Assembly (NCBI GenBank): GCA_003283905.1 | Contig: QBXA01000007.1 | Coordinates: forward strand, 1 to 64,000 | Length of the DNA: 64,000 nucleotides | Source of the DNA: Pelagibacteraceae bacterium AG-319-F18 | GTDB lineage: Bacteria; Pseudomonadota; Alphaproteobacteria; Pelagibacterales; Pelagibacteraceae | Reading direction: 5' to 3' | Shown here: positions 8,755 through 17,412 of the stretch, piece by piece | Layout: each line of letters begins with the position of its first letter | Position numbering within the stretch: position 1 is the stretch's first letter | Position numbers and translations under genes: made by a program | The notes under the pieces: generated by a model | What the model saw: only the letters and a program-made list of their open reading frames with translations | Databases searched by the model: none | Told to the model about the DNA's origin: nothing

Positions 8755-9843
8755 TTCAGAAGAAATCAATCCATCTAAAGGTTTTGGGTGAAACCAAGTT
8801 GATTTTGGGGGCATAAATCTTTTTTTGTCTGCAAGCCTCATAACACTTGAAATATTTGTAGGACAAAGCTTAAAAGCTATATTAAAATTTTTTGAATTTA
8901 CTAATTTTTTTAAAAAATTTGAACCATTAATCCCTGAAATAAACTCAATTCTATTAGCTTTAATTTTACTAATAATATTTTCATGAAGAATAGTTACATC
9001 TAATTGATTATTATTTTTTATTTGTTTGAGAGAATACCATTGTTTATTCATATACATTTCTAAATAACCTTTTTTTAAACTTTTGGAGTTATTTTTAATT
9101 TTTTTAATTTTAAAATTTTTACGAATAATATTAATAATTTTTTCGCTATTTAATTTACTTTTTAATACTCTATTATAATCTAAAATTTTTATTTGATTAT
9201 GAGGAAAAGCAATAACCATGGGCGATATTTTTTTATTACTTTTAATCATACCTTGTATTCTGTGATGACCATCACAAATGTATATTTTGTTAATTTTTTT
9301 AATAAAATTTTTTAAAGATTCTAAATTTTTTTCTTTATCAACAATCCACACTTGATGATTAAATTTGTCTAAAGATTTAAATGAATAAATTGGCTTTGAT
9401 TTTGTAATTTTAGTTAAGAAATTTTGGAGGTAATTGTTGTATTTATAAGCAGTATAAATTGGACCTACTTGCGTTGAAATATTTAATATCTGTCTCTTTC
9501 TTTCAGAAACTCTATTTTTAAAAGTTTCTTCATGGCCTAAAATATTTTTGTTGTCATAATTATTTAAATCTACTTTACCCATTATTCCAATTTGTTGATG
9601 GTTTTTATTGGATATTTTGTAAATATAATAACAATCTTTAATTTCTTTAGTTATTAGTTTTTTATTCTTCATATTTTGAAAGTATTTTTTTGATTGAATT
9701 AGGTTTTTACTAGTTAAAATCTTTAAATAACCAAACTTTGGATAAGATTTTAAACTATTAAAATATTTTGGATTTGGAGTTGAAATTTTACGTGCTAGTT
9801 TTTGTATTGGTCTTAAAGCTTTAAATGGATTTATTAAACTCAA
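8749..9843 (-). CDS. DUF1015 family protein
   Basis: The 364-residue Lys-rich protein begins with the FKALRPIQKLARKI-type opening of DUF1015 proteins. It contains the diagnostic ICDGHHRIQGMIKSN motif near residue 194, a ParB/sulfiredoxin-like nucleotide-binding signature in which the His pair is conserved, and ends in FHPKPLDGLI. The biochemical role is not established; homologs are often found beside serine or amino-acid metabolism genes. The only plausible start is a TTG 8 bp after the TrpB-like gene, with no clear ribosome-binding site, so translation may be coupled. Confidence 0.8.
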   Translation of the reverse strand: MSLINPFKALRPIQKLARKISTPNPKYFNSLKSYPKFGYLKILTSKNLIQSKKYFQNMKNKKLITKEIKDCYYIYKISNKNHQQIGIMGKVDLNNYDNKNILGHEETFKNRVSERKRQILNISTQVGPIYTAYKYNNYLQNFLTKITKSKPIYSFKSLDKFNHQVWIVDKEKNLESLKNFIKKINKIYICDGHHRIQGMIKSNKKISPMVIAFPHNQIKILDYNRVLKSKLNSEKIINIIRKNFKIKKIKNNSKSLKKGYLEMYMNKQWYSLKQIKNNNQLDVTILHENIISKIKANRIEFISGINGSNFLKKLVNSKNFNIAFKLCPTNISSVMRLADKKRFMPPKSTWFHPKPLDGLISSEL

Positions 9844-9851
9844 TTTGAAAA

Positions 9852-11213
9852 TTATGCAATTTTTGGAAGGTCTTCTAAAGCTTTGTCCATACTTCCTTTA
9901 TCAAATTTATCTTCAGCTAAACTTCCTTCAAAGTAATCTCCATATGCTTTCATGTCAAAATGACCATGACCACATAAATTGAATAATATTGTTTTAGACT
10001 CGCCATTTTTTTTGCATTCTAGAGCAGCATCAATAGCACCCTTAACAGCGTGTGTCGCTTCAGGCGCAGGGACTATACCTTCTGTTCTTGCAAAATTTAC
10101 TCCAGCTTCAAAACATTCTTTTTGACCATATGCCTTTGCTTCAATTGCATTAATTTCTTTTAAATGACTGACAAGTGGTGCCATACCATGATATCTCAAT
10201 CCTCCAGAGTGCGTTGGAGGTGGTATAAATTGTGATCCTAAAGTATGCATTTTTACTAAAGGTGTTAATTTTCCAGTATCTCCAAAATCATAAACAAATT
10301 TACCTTCTGTCAATGTTGGGCACGATTTTGGTTCACATGCAATTACTCTTGTTTTTTTTCCTTCTCTAAAATTTTTTCCTAAAAATGGATTTACTAGTCC
10401 TGAAAAATTGCTCCCACCTCCTGTGCAACCAACTAAAATATCAGGATAATCATCTGCCATTTCCATTTGTATTAATGCTTCATTACCTACGATAGTTTGA
10501 TGCATTAAAACATGATTTAATACACTTCCTAATGCATATTTTGTATCAGGATTTTTAGCAGCCATTTCAACAGCTTCAGAAATAGCAATACCCAAACTTC
10601 CTGTATTGTTAGGATTTTTTGCTAAAATTGCTTTACCACTATCTGTCTCGTTAGATGGACTAGCAACACATCTAGCTCCATAGGTTTGCATTACTAGTTT
10701 TCTATATGGTTTTTGTTCAAAACTAACTTTTACCATGTAAACATCTAGTTCGATTCCAAACAATTTACATGCAAAAGCAAGTGATGTTCCCCATTGTCCT
10801 GCACCTGTTTCAGTTGTTATTTTTTTTGTACCTTCTTCTTTATTGTAAAAAGCTTGAGGAACAGCAGTATTTGGTTTGTGACTACCAGAAGGACTTACAC
10901 CTTCATATTTGTAATAAATTTTTGCCGGTGTATCTAAATGTTTCTCTAATTTTCTAGCTCTATATAATGGTGATGGTCTCCATTGTTTATAAATTTCTCT
11001 TACTGGTTCTGGTATTTCAATCTCTCTTTCTTGAGATACTTCTTGCCCAATTAATGCCATTGGGAACAAAGGTGCTAAATCATCTGGTCCAATTGGTTTT
11101 AAAGTTCCTGGATGCAGTGGAGGCTCCATAGGTTTTGGTAGATCCGCAGCAATATTGTACCAAGTTTTTGGCATTTTGCTTTCTTCAAGGAAGTATTTTA
11201 TTGTATCAGACAT
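9852..11213 (-). CDS. TrpB-like pyridoxal-phosphate enzyme (TrpB2 type)
   Basis: The 453-residue protein is a fold-type II PLP enzyme of the long TrpB2 class. The Schiff-base lysine lies in GVSPSGSHKPNTAVPQAF near residue 116, and the phosphate-cup GCTGGGSNFSGL near residue 262. TrpB2 proteins can make tryptophan from indole and serine and often lack a TrpA partner; none lies nearby here. The extended N-terminus (KTWYNIAADLPKPMEPPLHP) is typical of this class. It is probably the first gene of a two-gene unit with the DUF1015 gene. Confidence 0.88.
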   Translation of the reverse strand: MSDTIKYFLEESKMPKTWYNIAADLPKPMEPPLHPGTLKPIGPDDLAPLFPMALIGQEVSQEREIEIPEPVREIYKQWRPSPLYRARKLEKHLDTPAKIYYKYEGVSPSGSHKPNTAVPQAFYNKEEGTKKITTETGAGQWGTSLAFACKLFGIELDVYMVKVSFEQKPYRKLVMQTYGARCVASPSNETDSGKAILAKNPNNTGSLGIAISEAVEMAAKNPDTKYALGSVLNHVLMHQTIVGNEALIQMEMADDYPDILVGCTGGGSNFSGLVNPFLGKNFREGKKTRVIACEPKSCPTLTEGKFVYDFGDTGKLTPLVKMHTLGSQFIPPPTHSGGLRYHGMAPLVSHLKEINAIEAKAYGQKECFEAGVNFARTEGIVPAPEATHAVKGAIDAALECKKNGESKTILFNLCGHGHFDMKAYGDYFEGSLAEDKFDKGSMDKALEDLPKIA

Positions 11214-11266
11214 TTTAATTTATATGTAGTCTCATCTTAAATTAAGTTAAAATCAAGTAGTTTTTA

Positions 11267-11899
11267 ATGACCAAAATAAAGGCTGAAATAATCAAATATT
11301 CTAAAATGCTTAATAGCAGAAAGTTGTCTGCTTTAAGGTCTGGCAACATTTCCGCAAGATATAAGGATGGTTTTTTAATTACTTCATCAGGAAAAAAATA
11401 TTCTTCTCTAAAAAATAAAGACATTGTTTTCGTTTCCTTGGATGGAAAGTTTGATAAAAAAAAAAGCATTCCATCGTCTGAATGGAAGTTTCATCAAGAT
11501 ATTTATAAGAATAAAAAAAAAGCTAAAGCAATTGTTCATGCACATTCAACCAATGCTACGGCAGTTTCTACTCATAAAAGAGGAATTCCATCATTTCATT
11601 ATATGGTTGCAATGGGAGGAGGTCACGACATTAAATGTGCAAAATATGCAACATTTGGAACACGAGATTTATCAAAAAATATTTTGAAAGCTTTAAAAGA
11701 CAGAAAAGCTTGTTTAATTGCAAATCACGGTCAGATTGCATTTGAAGAAAATTTATCAAAAGCTTTTGAGTTAGCTGAAGAGGTTGAAAATATATCGCTT
11801 CAGTATATAACGAGCCTTAAATTGGGTAAGCCTAAGATTCTATCTTTAAAAGAAATGAAAAAAGTTTTATCCAAAGCAAAAAATTATAAAAGAGGATAA
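11267..11899 (+). CDS. Class II aldolase, FucA-like (candidate methylthioribulose-1-phosphate aldolase)
   Basis: The 210-residue protein is a zinc-dependent class II aldolase/adducin enzyme very like L-fuculose-1-phosphate aldolase. It shows SGNISARY, the SSEWKFH acid-base region, the zinc ligands HAHS and LIANHG, and CAKYATFGTRDLS. With mtnP and mtnA in the window and the spermidine-synthase fusion directly downstream, a natural reading is Ald2 of the DHAP shunt. That enzyme would cleave methylthioribulose-1-phosphate to DHAP and methylthioacetaldehyde. This is inference from context; sugar-phosphate aldolase activity or MtnB-type dehydration remain alternatives. Confidence 0.82.
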   Translation: MTKIKAEIIKYSKMLNSRKLSALRSGNISARYKDGFLITSSGKKYSSLKNKDIVFVSLDGKFDKKKSIPSSEWKFHQDIYKNKKKAKAIVHAHSTNATAVSTHKRGIPSFHYMVAMGGGHDIKCAKYATFGTRDLSKNILKALKDRKACLIANHGQIAFEENLSKAFELAEEVENISLQYITSLKLGKPKILSLKEMKKVLSKAKNYKRG

Positions 11900-11902
11900 T
11901 TG

Positions 11903-12943
11903 ATGACTAAAGTTGGAGAACATTTAACTCTAGACATTATTGGAACAACAAAAGAGTATGATCCTTCAGTATTTGAGAAAGTAATTCACGATATTGCTAA
12001 AGCTGCAAAAGTAACAATTCTTAATATCTCTAAATATAAATTTGAACCTCAAGGTTTTACCATTTTAGCACTATTAGCGGAGAGTCATATTAGTTTTCAT
12101 ACTTTTCCAGAAAAAGGTATAATTAGCTTTGATTTTTTTACTTGTGGAAAAGTTACTCCATTAGTTGCTATAGATATAATTAAAAAAACATTCAAACATA
12201 AAAGAATTGTAAAAAAAGAATTTAATAGAGATACAAAATCACTTTATCATGACATCTACAGTTCACCTGGTTTGCAAAAATCATATGTAGTTAATGATGT
12301 TTTAGAGGATTTTAAATCCAAGATAGGTCAGCATATTGAAATTTTAGATTTAGAACAGTTTGGTAAATCATTGTTTATTGATGGTGAAATTCAAGTGGCT
12401 GCAACTGATGAACATTTATATAGTTCCACATTTGTTGGTGCGGGTCTTAATTTAAATAAAGATAATGAAAGAGCTGCTATTATTGGTGGTGGAGATGGTG
12501 GAGTTGCTAGAGAATGTATTTCAAAAAATTTTAATTTTATTGATTGGTATGAACTTGATCCTGAGGTTGTAGATGTATGTAGCAAACATCTTGAAGATAT
12601 TGGAAAAAAAGCTACAGAAAAAAATTCAGTTAAATGTGTATGGGGGGATGCATTTGAGAGTATCAAATCAGTAGAAGATGATACATATAATCATATCTTT
12701 GTTGATCTTAATGATGATCAATTTTGTATAGATCTTGCTGCTAAAAATATGGACTCAATGATCAGAATTTTAAAACCAAAAGGTGTAATCACCGCTCAAG
12801 TTGGAAGCCAAGATAAAAAACCTAAACAAGTTGATAATTGGCTAAATGTATTTAACCATCATTTCGGAAATACTAAATTATCTAGAGTTTACATACCTAG
12901 TTTTGATTGTTCTTGGAATTTTTCTTCGTCAATAAATCATTAA
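11903..12943 (+). CDS. speD-speE: Fused S-adenosylmethionine decarboxylase and spermidine synthase
   Basis: The N-terminal ~115 residues form a prokaryotic AdoMet decarboxylase. The self-cleavage site lies in LLAESHISFHTFPEKG, where Ser becomes the pyruvoyl group. The C-terminal ~220 residues form spermidine synthase, with IDGEIQVAATDEHLY, the AdoMet-binding IIGGGDGGVAREC and IFVDLNDDQF. One polypeptide would therefore decarboxylate AdoMet and transfer aminopropyl to putrescine, releasing methylthioadenosine. I choose ATG 11903, served by AGAGGA at 11891, over the TTG at 11900. It abuts the aldolase gene, so the two are probably co-transcribed. Confidence 0.92.
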   Translation: MTKVGEHLTLDIIGTTKEYDPSVFEKVIHDIAKAAKVTILNISKYKFEPQGFTILALLAESHISFHTFPEKGIISFDFFTCGKVTPLVAIDIIKKTFKHKRIVKKEFNRDTKSLYHDIYSSPGLQKSYVVNDVLEDFKSKIGQHIEILDLEQFGKSLFIDGEIQVAATDEHLYSSTFVGAGLNLNKDNERAAIIGGGDGGVARECISKNFNFIDWYELDPEVVDVCSKHLEDIGKKATEKNSVKCVWGDAFESIKSVEDDTYNHIFVDLNDDQFCIDLAAKNMDSMIRILKPKGVITAQVGSQDKKPKQVDNWLNVFNHHFGNTKLSRVYIPSFDCSWNFSSSINH

Positions 12944-13002
12944 TTTTTCTTTTTTAATTATTAATTTTGTGAAATACTTGATCCAAATTAAAGGAGAAAA
13001 TA

Positions 13003-13854
13003 ATGAATATATTTAAAAAAACTATTTTAACAGTTCTTGCTTCTTTATTGGTCATTGGAAATGTTTACGCTGACAAAATAAAAATTGGAACTGAAGGTGC
13101 TTATCCTCCTTGGAATTCAAAAGATGCTTCAGGTAATCTTATTGGTTTTGAGGTTGAATTAGCTAATGAACTTTGTGCAATCATGAAACATGAATGTACT
13201 ATTGTTGAGCAAGATTGGGATGGAATGATCCCTGCTTTGTTGATGAGAAAGTTCGATGCGATTATGGCTGGTATGTCAATTACAGCTGAAAGACAAAAAA
13301 CTATTACTTTTTCACAAGGTTACGCAGATGAAGTTGCTTCACTTGCGGTAATGAAAGGTTCAAGCTTAGAAGGAATGGATACTCCAGAAGGTGTTAATTT
13401 AACTTTAGGTGGATCCGATGTTAAAAAAGCTCTTAAAACTTTAACAGGTGCTCTTGCTGGAAAAACTGTTTGTACTCAAACTGGAACAATTCACCAAAAC
13501 TTTTTAGAGTCTGGTGATGTTGGAAGTGTGAATGTTAGAACTTACAAAACTCAAGATGAAGTTAACTTAGATTTAACATCTGGTAGATGCGATGTTGCAT
13601 TAGCTGCTGCTGTTGCATTTACTGACTATGCCGACAAATCAGGAAAATCAGTTGTACTAGTTGGACCAACTTTTTCAGGTGGTGCCTTTGGTAATGGTGT
13701 TGGAGTTGGAATCAGACAAGGTGGAGATAGCGCTATTGGAAAAAGAGATGCTAAAATCCTAAAAGACTTCAACAAAGCAATTGATAAAGCTAGAAAAAAA
13801 GGAATTATTAGCAAACTTGCTATTAAACACTTTGGTTTTGACGCTTCTATGTAA
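13003..13854 (+). CDS. Amino-acid ABC transporter periplasmic binding protein
   Basis: The 283-residue protein has a signal peptide ending near VYA and the family-3 solute-binding fold of the HisJ/ArtJ/OccT type. Family features include IGTEGAYPPWNSKDASGNL, FEVELANELC and AIMAGMSITAERQKTITFS. These usually bind basic amino acids or opines; the ligand is not certain. A strong AAGGAG ribosome-binding site lies at 12991, 7 bp before the ATG. A strong hairpin follows the gene, which would favour excess binding protein over permeases, as usual for SAR11 importers. Confidence 0.9.
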   Translation: MNIFKKTILTVLASLLVIGNVYADKIKIGTEGAYPPWNSKDASGNLIGFEVELANELCAIMKHECTIVEQDWDGMIPALLMRKFDAIMAGMSITAERQKTITFSQGYADEVASLAVMKGSSLEGMDTPEGVNLTLGGSDVKKALKTLTGALAGKTVCTQTGTIHQNFLESGDVGSVNVRTYKTQDEVNLDLTSGRCDVALAAAVAFTDYADKSGKSVVLVGPTFSGGAFGNGVGVGIRQGGDSAIGKRDAKILKDFNKAIDKARKKGIISKLAIKHFGFDASM

Positions 13855-13867
13855 TTAATTTCAGATT

Positions 13868-13892
13868 TGGCGACTATAATATATAGTCGCCA
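13868..13892 (+). terminator. Intercistronic hairpin between binding protein and permease
   Basis: TGGCGACTATA and its exact complement TATAGTCGCCA form an 11-bp stem with a 3-nt loop, ending 6 bp before the permease ATG. No T-run follows, so it is more likely an mRNA-stabilising or partial-termination element than a full terminator. Confidence 0.75.
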
Positions 13893-13898
13893 GTCTAT

Positions 13899-14591
13899 AT
13901 GGAACTTCTCGCATTTGGTAAAACAGGTTGGGGTGATGAATTATTTTATGCAACCCTAATGACGATAGCTGTATCAGTTACAGCAATGTTAGTTGGTTTT
14001 TTTTTCGCTTTAATTTTTACCCCATTAAAGCTTTCTAAATACAAATCATTAAATTTAATTGGAAATTTATACACAACTGTAATTCGTGGTGTTCCTGAAC
14101 TTTTGGTAATTTACCTTTTCTTTTTTGGAGGAAGTGGAGCGATTATGTATGTGGCTTCTATCTTTGGTTATTTTGAATATATAGAAATTAATGCTTTCAT
14201 TACAGGCTCAATGGCAATTGGAATTATTTCGGGCGCTTATTCAACAGAAGTATTCCGTGGAGCCATTCAATCTATAGACAAAGGTCAGTTTGAAGCCGCT
14301 AAAGTTTTAGGGGTCAGTAAATTTGCTCAATTTTATAAAATAATTTTACCGCAAATGTTAAGGCTTGCTATTCCTAACTTGAGCAATGTTTGGCAAATTA
14401 CTTTAAAAGATACTTCCCTTATTTCAGTTACAGGTTTAGTTGAAATTATGAGGCAATCTTATATAGCAGCTGGCTCAACTAGAGATCCTTTATTCTTCTA
14501 TTCTTTTGCTGCAGTTTTATATTTATTGCTAACGTATTTGAGTATGAAATTTATTAATAGATTAGAAGCTAAATATAGTAGGGGGTATTAA
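13899..14591 (+). CDS. Amino-acid ABC transporter permease (HisQ/OccQ type)
   Basis: The 230-residue inner-membrane protein has about five hydrophobic segments and the polar amino-acid permease signature. It reads TTVIRGVPELLVIYLFFFGG near the middle and then SIDKGQFEAAKVLGVSKFAQFYKIILPQ, the EAA loop that contacts the ATPase. Its stop overlaps the next start as TAATG. It pairs with the second permease to form the transmembrane channel of the importer. Confidence 0.9.
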   Translation: MELLAFGKTGWGDELFYATLMTIAVSVTAMLVGFFFALIFTPLKLSKYKSLNLIGNLYTTVIRGVPELLVIYLFFFGGSGAIMYVASIFGYFEYIEINAFITGSMAIGIISGAYSTEVFRGAIQSIDKGQFEAAKVLGVSKFAQFYKIILPQMLRLAIPNLSNVWQITLKDTSLISVTGLVEIMRQSYIAAGSTRDPLFFYSFAAVLYLLLTYLSMKFINRLEAKYSRGY

Positions 14592-15265
14592 TGGATTTTG
14601 AGTTAATGTTCACTAGTTTTCCAAAATTATTAAATGCTACCTTAATTACATTAAAACTTTTATCTGTCTCTTTAATAATAGGAATGTTTTTAGGTTTATT
14701 TTTCGCAATTTTGAGAATGAATAAAAATATGTTTATTAATAAATTTGCTTATGGTTATTCTTATGTGTTTAGAGGTACACCTTTATTAGTACAGATATTT
14801 ATTATTTATTTTGGTTTAGGTCAAATTGAGTATTTAAGAACAACATTTTTATGGGTAATATTAAAAGAACCATATTGGTGTGCAATTATTGCTTTTGCAT
14901 TAAATACCGGTGCTTATACATCAGAAATATTAAGATCTGCTTTTCAAACAATAAAACCAGGAGTTATTGAGGCAGGAAAAAGCCTAGGAATTTCAAACAA
15001 AATTATATTTTTTAAAATTCAAATTCCAATTGCTATTAGGCAGTCTCTGCCAGCTTATGGAAATGAAATAATATTGATGATGAAAGGAACTTCATTGGCA
15101 AGTACAGTTACCTTAATGGACTTAACTGGTGTTGCTAAATATATAATTTCAACAACTTTTAAACCGATAGAAGTCTTTATTGTTGCGGGTGGTATTTATT
15201 TATTCATGACCTTCATTATTCATAATGTCATTAAATATTTAGAGAAGAAATATAGTTTTCAATAA
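14591..15265 (+). CDS. Amino-acid ABC transporter permease (HisM/OccM type)
   Basis: The 224-residue permease has the same architecture as its neighbour, with YSYVFRGTPLLVQIFIIYFG and an EAA loop (KPGVIEAGKSLGISNKIIFF). It would form the other half of the heterodimeric channel. No ATP-binding protein follows: the next gene, 5 bp downstream, is a PhyH dioxygenase. The ATPase must be encoded elsewhere or shared with another importer. Confidence 0.9.
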   Translation: MDFELMFTSFPKLLNATLITLKLLSVSLIIGMFLGLFFAILRMNKNMFINKFAYGYSYVFRGTPLLVQIFIIYFGLGQIEYLRTTFLWVILKEPYWCAIIAFALNTGAYTSEILRSAFQTIKPGVIEAGKSLGISNKIIFFKIQIPIAIRQSLPAYGNEIILMMKGTSLASTVTLMDLTGVAKYIISTTFKPIEVFIVAGGIYLFMTFIIHNVIKYLEKKYSFQ

Positions 15266-15270
15266 TAAAA

Positions 15271-16059
15271 ATGTTTTTATCTGTAAAACAAATTAAAGAT
15301 TATCAAAATGATGGCGTGATAATTATTAAAGATATCTTTAAAGAATGGATTGAACCTTTAAAAAAAGGGTTTCAAAAAGTTTTAGATAATCCAAGCAAAC
15401 ATGGAAGAGAAAACGTAAATGATAATAAAGGTAGATTTTTTGAGGATTATTGTAATTGGGAAAGAATAAAAGAATTTAAGGATTGTATCTTTAATTCACC
15501 CGCTGCAAAAATAGTTGCAGAAGCAACCAGCTCTAAATCAGCTCAAATTTTTCATGAACACATTTTTATTAAGGAACCAGGCACATATAAAGAAACACCT
15601 TGGCATCAAGATATGCCTTATTACTGTGTTGATGGTAATGATACAGGAAGTTTTTGGATACCATTAGATGAAGTTGATAAAAAAAATAATCTTCAATTAA
15701 TTTTAGGCTCTCATAAATGGTCAAAGTTAATTAGACCAACAAAATGGTCAACTAATCAGTCTTGGTATAAAGACGATACTTCATTTATGGATTTACCATC
15801 ATCAGAAGAATTTGAAAAAAATATTTTAATCCCAGAATTAAGTTTAGGTGATGCTGTATTATTTAATTTTAAAATCGTACATGGTTCAACTGGTAATAAT
15901 ACCTCTAAATCACGAAGAGCATTTTCAATGAGATTTATCGGTAACGATGTTAAATATATTGATAGAGGAGGGCCAACCTCACCACCTTTTGATGGAATTA
16001 ATTTAAAAACAGGAGATTTAATGAGAGAAGATTGGTTTCCTATAGTTTTTAGTAGCTAG
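15271..16059 (+). CDS. Phytanoyl-CoA dioxygenase (PhyH) family Fe(II)/2-oxoglutarate oxygenase
   Basis: The 262-residue protein has the double-stranded beta-helix oxygenase motifs. The iron ligands HQD lie in ETPWHQDMPYYC near residue 113, the distal histidine in FNFKIVHGSTGNN near residue 205, and a 2-oxoglutarate-binding Arg in SRRAFSMRF. Substrates in this family range from phytanoyl-CoA to phosphonates and halogenated or modified metabolites, so none is assigned. It follows the ABC permeases by 5 bp and may process the imported substrate, which is inference. Its 3' end overlaps the convergent gene by 11 bp. Confidence 0.83.
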   Translation: MFLSVKQIKDYQNDGVIIIKDIFKEWIEPLKKGFQKVLDNPSKHGRENVNDNKGRFFEDYCNWERIKEFKDCIFNSPAAKIVAEATSSKSAQIFHEHIFIKEPGTYKETPWHQDMPYYCVDGNDTGSFWIPLDEVDKKNNLQLILGSHKWSKLIRPTKWSTNQSWYKDDTSFMDLPSSEEFEKNILIPELSLGDAVLFNFKIVHGSTGNNTSKSRRAFSMRFIGNDVKYIDRGGPTSPPFDGINLKTGDLMREDWFPIVFSS

Positions 16060-16438
16060 TGTATTCTTTGATTTCTTTAATCTTTGAACCTGTGTGATTA
16101 TTAATTTCTAATTTAATTTTTGCTCTATCATCATTCAAGAAATGAACATCTCTTGAGAGCCTAATAAAAGGATCAGTAAAATCTTTTTCTTTTTCACATT
16201 GTCTTTTATCATCCTCAATTACCCATAATTTTGCATTAATTTGCTTTAACGATTCAAAAAGTTCAGTTAGCTTTTGATCAGATTTAACATTGTTATTTAG
16301 TTGATCTTTGAGGATTGAGTGTTCTTCGTTAATAAATTTTAATTTATCAAGATCTTTGATTTTTTCTTGTTTAATTTCGAGGATAGAAATTTTGTCTAAT
16401 AATTCACCAACTGATACTTCAACTAGAATTTTATTCAT
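16049..16438 (-). CDS. DUF6165 family protein
   Basis: The 129-residue, highly charged protein begins VEVSVGELLDKISILEIKQE, the typical opening of DUF6165. It is probably largely helical or coiled-coil, with heptad-like Leu/Ile spacing through residues 10-75. No enzymatic motif is apparent. It diverges from the glycosyltransferase gene with a 32-bp gap; relatives often lie near polysaccharide genes, which fits but does not prove a cell-surface role. Confidence 0.7.
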   Translation of the reverse strand: MNKILVEVSVGELLDKISILEIKQEKIKDLDKLKFINEEHSILKDQLNNNVKSDQKLTELFESLKQINAKLWVIEDDKRQCEKEKDFTDPFIRLSRDVHFLNDDRAKIKLEINNHTGSKIKEIKEYTSY

Positions 16439-16470
16439 TAAAAAATATACTATGTTAAGTTGTTATAAAT

Positions 16471-17412
16471 ATGTCTAATATTTTAATCATTAAACATGGT
16501 TCTTTGGGTGATATAGCCCAAGCATGCGGTGCAATTCAAGATATTTCTGAAAATCACATGGGTGATGAAGTTCATTTATTAACAACAAAACCGTATTTTG
16601 ATTTATTTAAAAAAAATCCTCATGTTTCGAATGTTATTTTAGATAAGCGATTATCAAGATTTAATCTCATTTACTTATATTCGTTGATGAAAAATATTAA
16701 GAAATACAAATTTTCTAAAATTTATGACCTTCAAAACTCTAGCCGAACATCATTTTATAAAAAAATATTATTTCCAAAAGCAACAAAAGATATATGGTCA
16801 TCTACAGAAACCACATTACCCGAAGGAACTACAAAAGAAGATTTTGATAAAGACTCAGTTTTATCAAGGTTTGACCATCAGTTAAAAAGTTCTAGAATTA
16901 ACACTAATCATACTTTAAGCCCTGATTTTTCATGGAGTCCATCAGATATATCTCAAATAAAAAATTACCATCAATTGGAAAAATATATTGTTCTTTTTCC
17001 TTTTTGCTCTCCCCATTTAAATTCTAAGAAATGGCCTTATTATAATGATTTAATTTCTATGATTAATGAGAAATTAGACAATAAATTTAAAGTAGTTATA
17101 GCACCTGGACCTAGCGAAATTAAAGAAGCATCAAGTATTAATGCGCTTTGTGTTTTAGATAATGGTAAAGCTTTAGATATTTCTCAGTTAGCAGCATTAA
17201 TCAAAGATAGCTCATTTGTTGTTGCCAATGATACTGGACCTGCTCATATGACGGCTCATTTAGGATCAAAAGGAATTGCTTTATTTGGATCTCATACAAC
17301 TCCTTTTAAAGTTAGTATTGAAAGAGAAAACTTTAAAGCAATTCAAGCTCCAGAGCTATCTAAGCTGTCAGCAGAAAAAGTTTTTGAAAGATTGTCTGAT
17401 ATTATTTCTTAA
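16471..17412 (+). CDS. Glycosyltransferase family 9 (heptosyltransferase-like)
   Basis: The 313-residue GT-B enzyme opens with ILIIKHGSLGDIAQACGAIQ, the family-9 acceptor-site motif. In the second half it has VANDTGPAHMTAHLGSKGIALFGSH, the conserved donor-binding segment of ADP-heptose:LPS heptosyltransferases. It would act on the cytoplasmic face of the inner membrane in lipopolysaccharide core assembly. The specific sugar is not evident. Its end overlaps the convergent AbrB-type gene by 11 bp. Confidence 0.87.
   Translation: MSNILIIKHGSLGDIAQACGAIQDISENHMGDEVHLLTTKPYFDLFKKNPHVSNVILDKRLSRFNLIYLYSLMKNIKKYKFSKIYDLQNSSRTSFYKKILFPKATKDIWSSTETTLPEGTTKEDFDKDSVLSRFDHQLKSSRINTNHTLSPDFSWSPSDISQIKNYHQLEKYIVLFPFCSPHLNSKKWPYYNDLISMINEKLDNKFKVVIAPGPSEIKEASSINALCVLDNGKALDISQLAALIKDSSFVVANDTGPAHMTAHLGSKGIALFGSHTTPFKVSIERENFKAIQAPELSKLSAEKVFERLSDIIS

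Noticed and set aside
12391-12666. Antisense frame inside speD-speE
   Set aside because: It has low-complexity Ser/Pro composition with no motif and lies opposite a clearly conserved domain.
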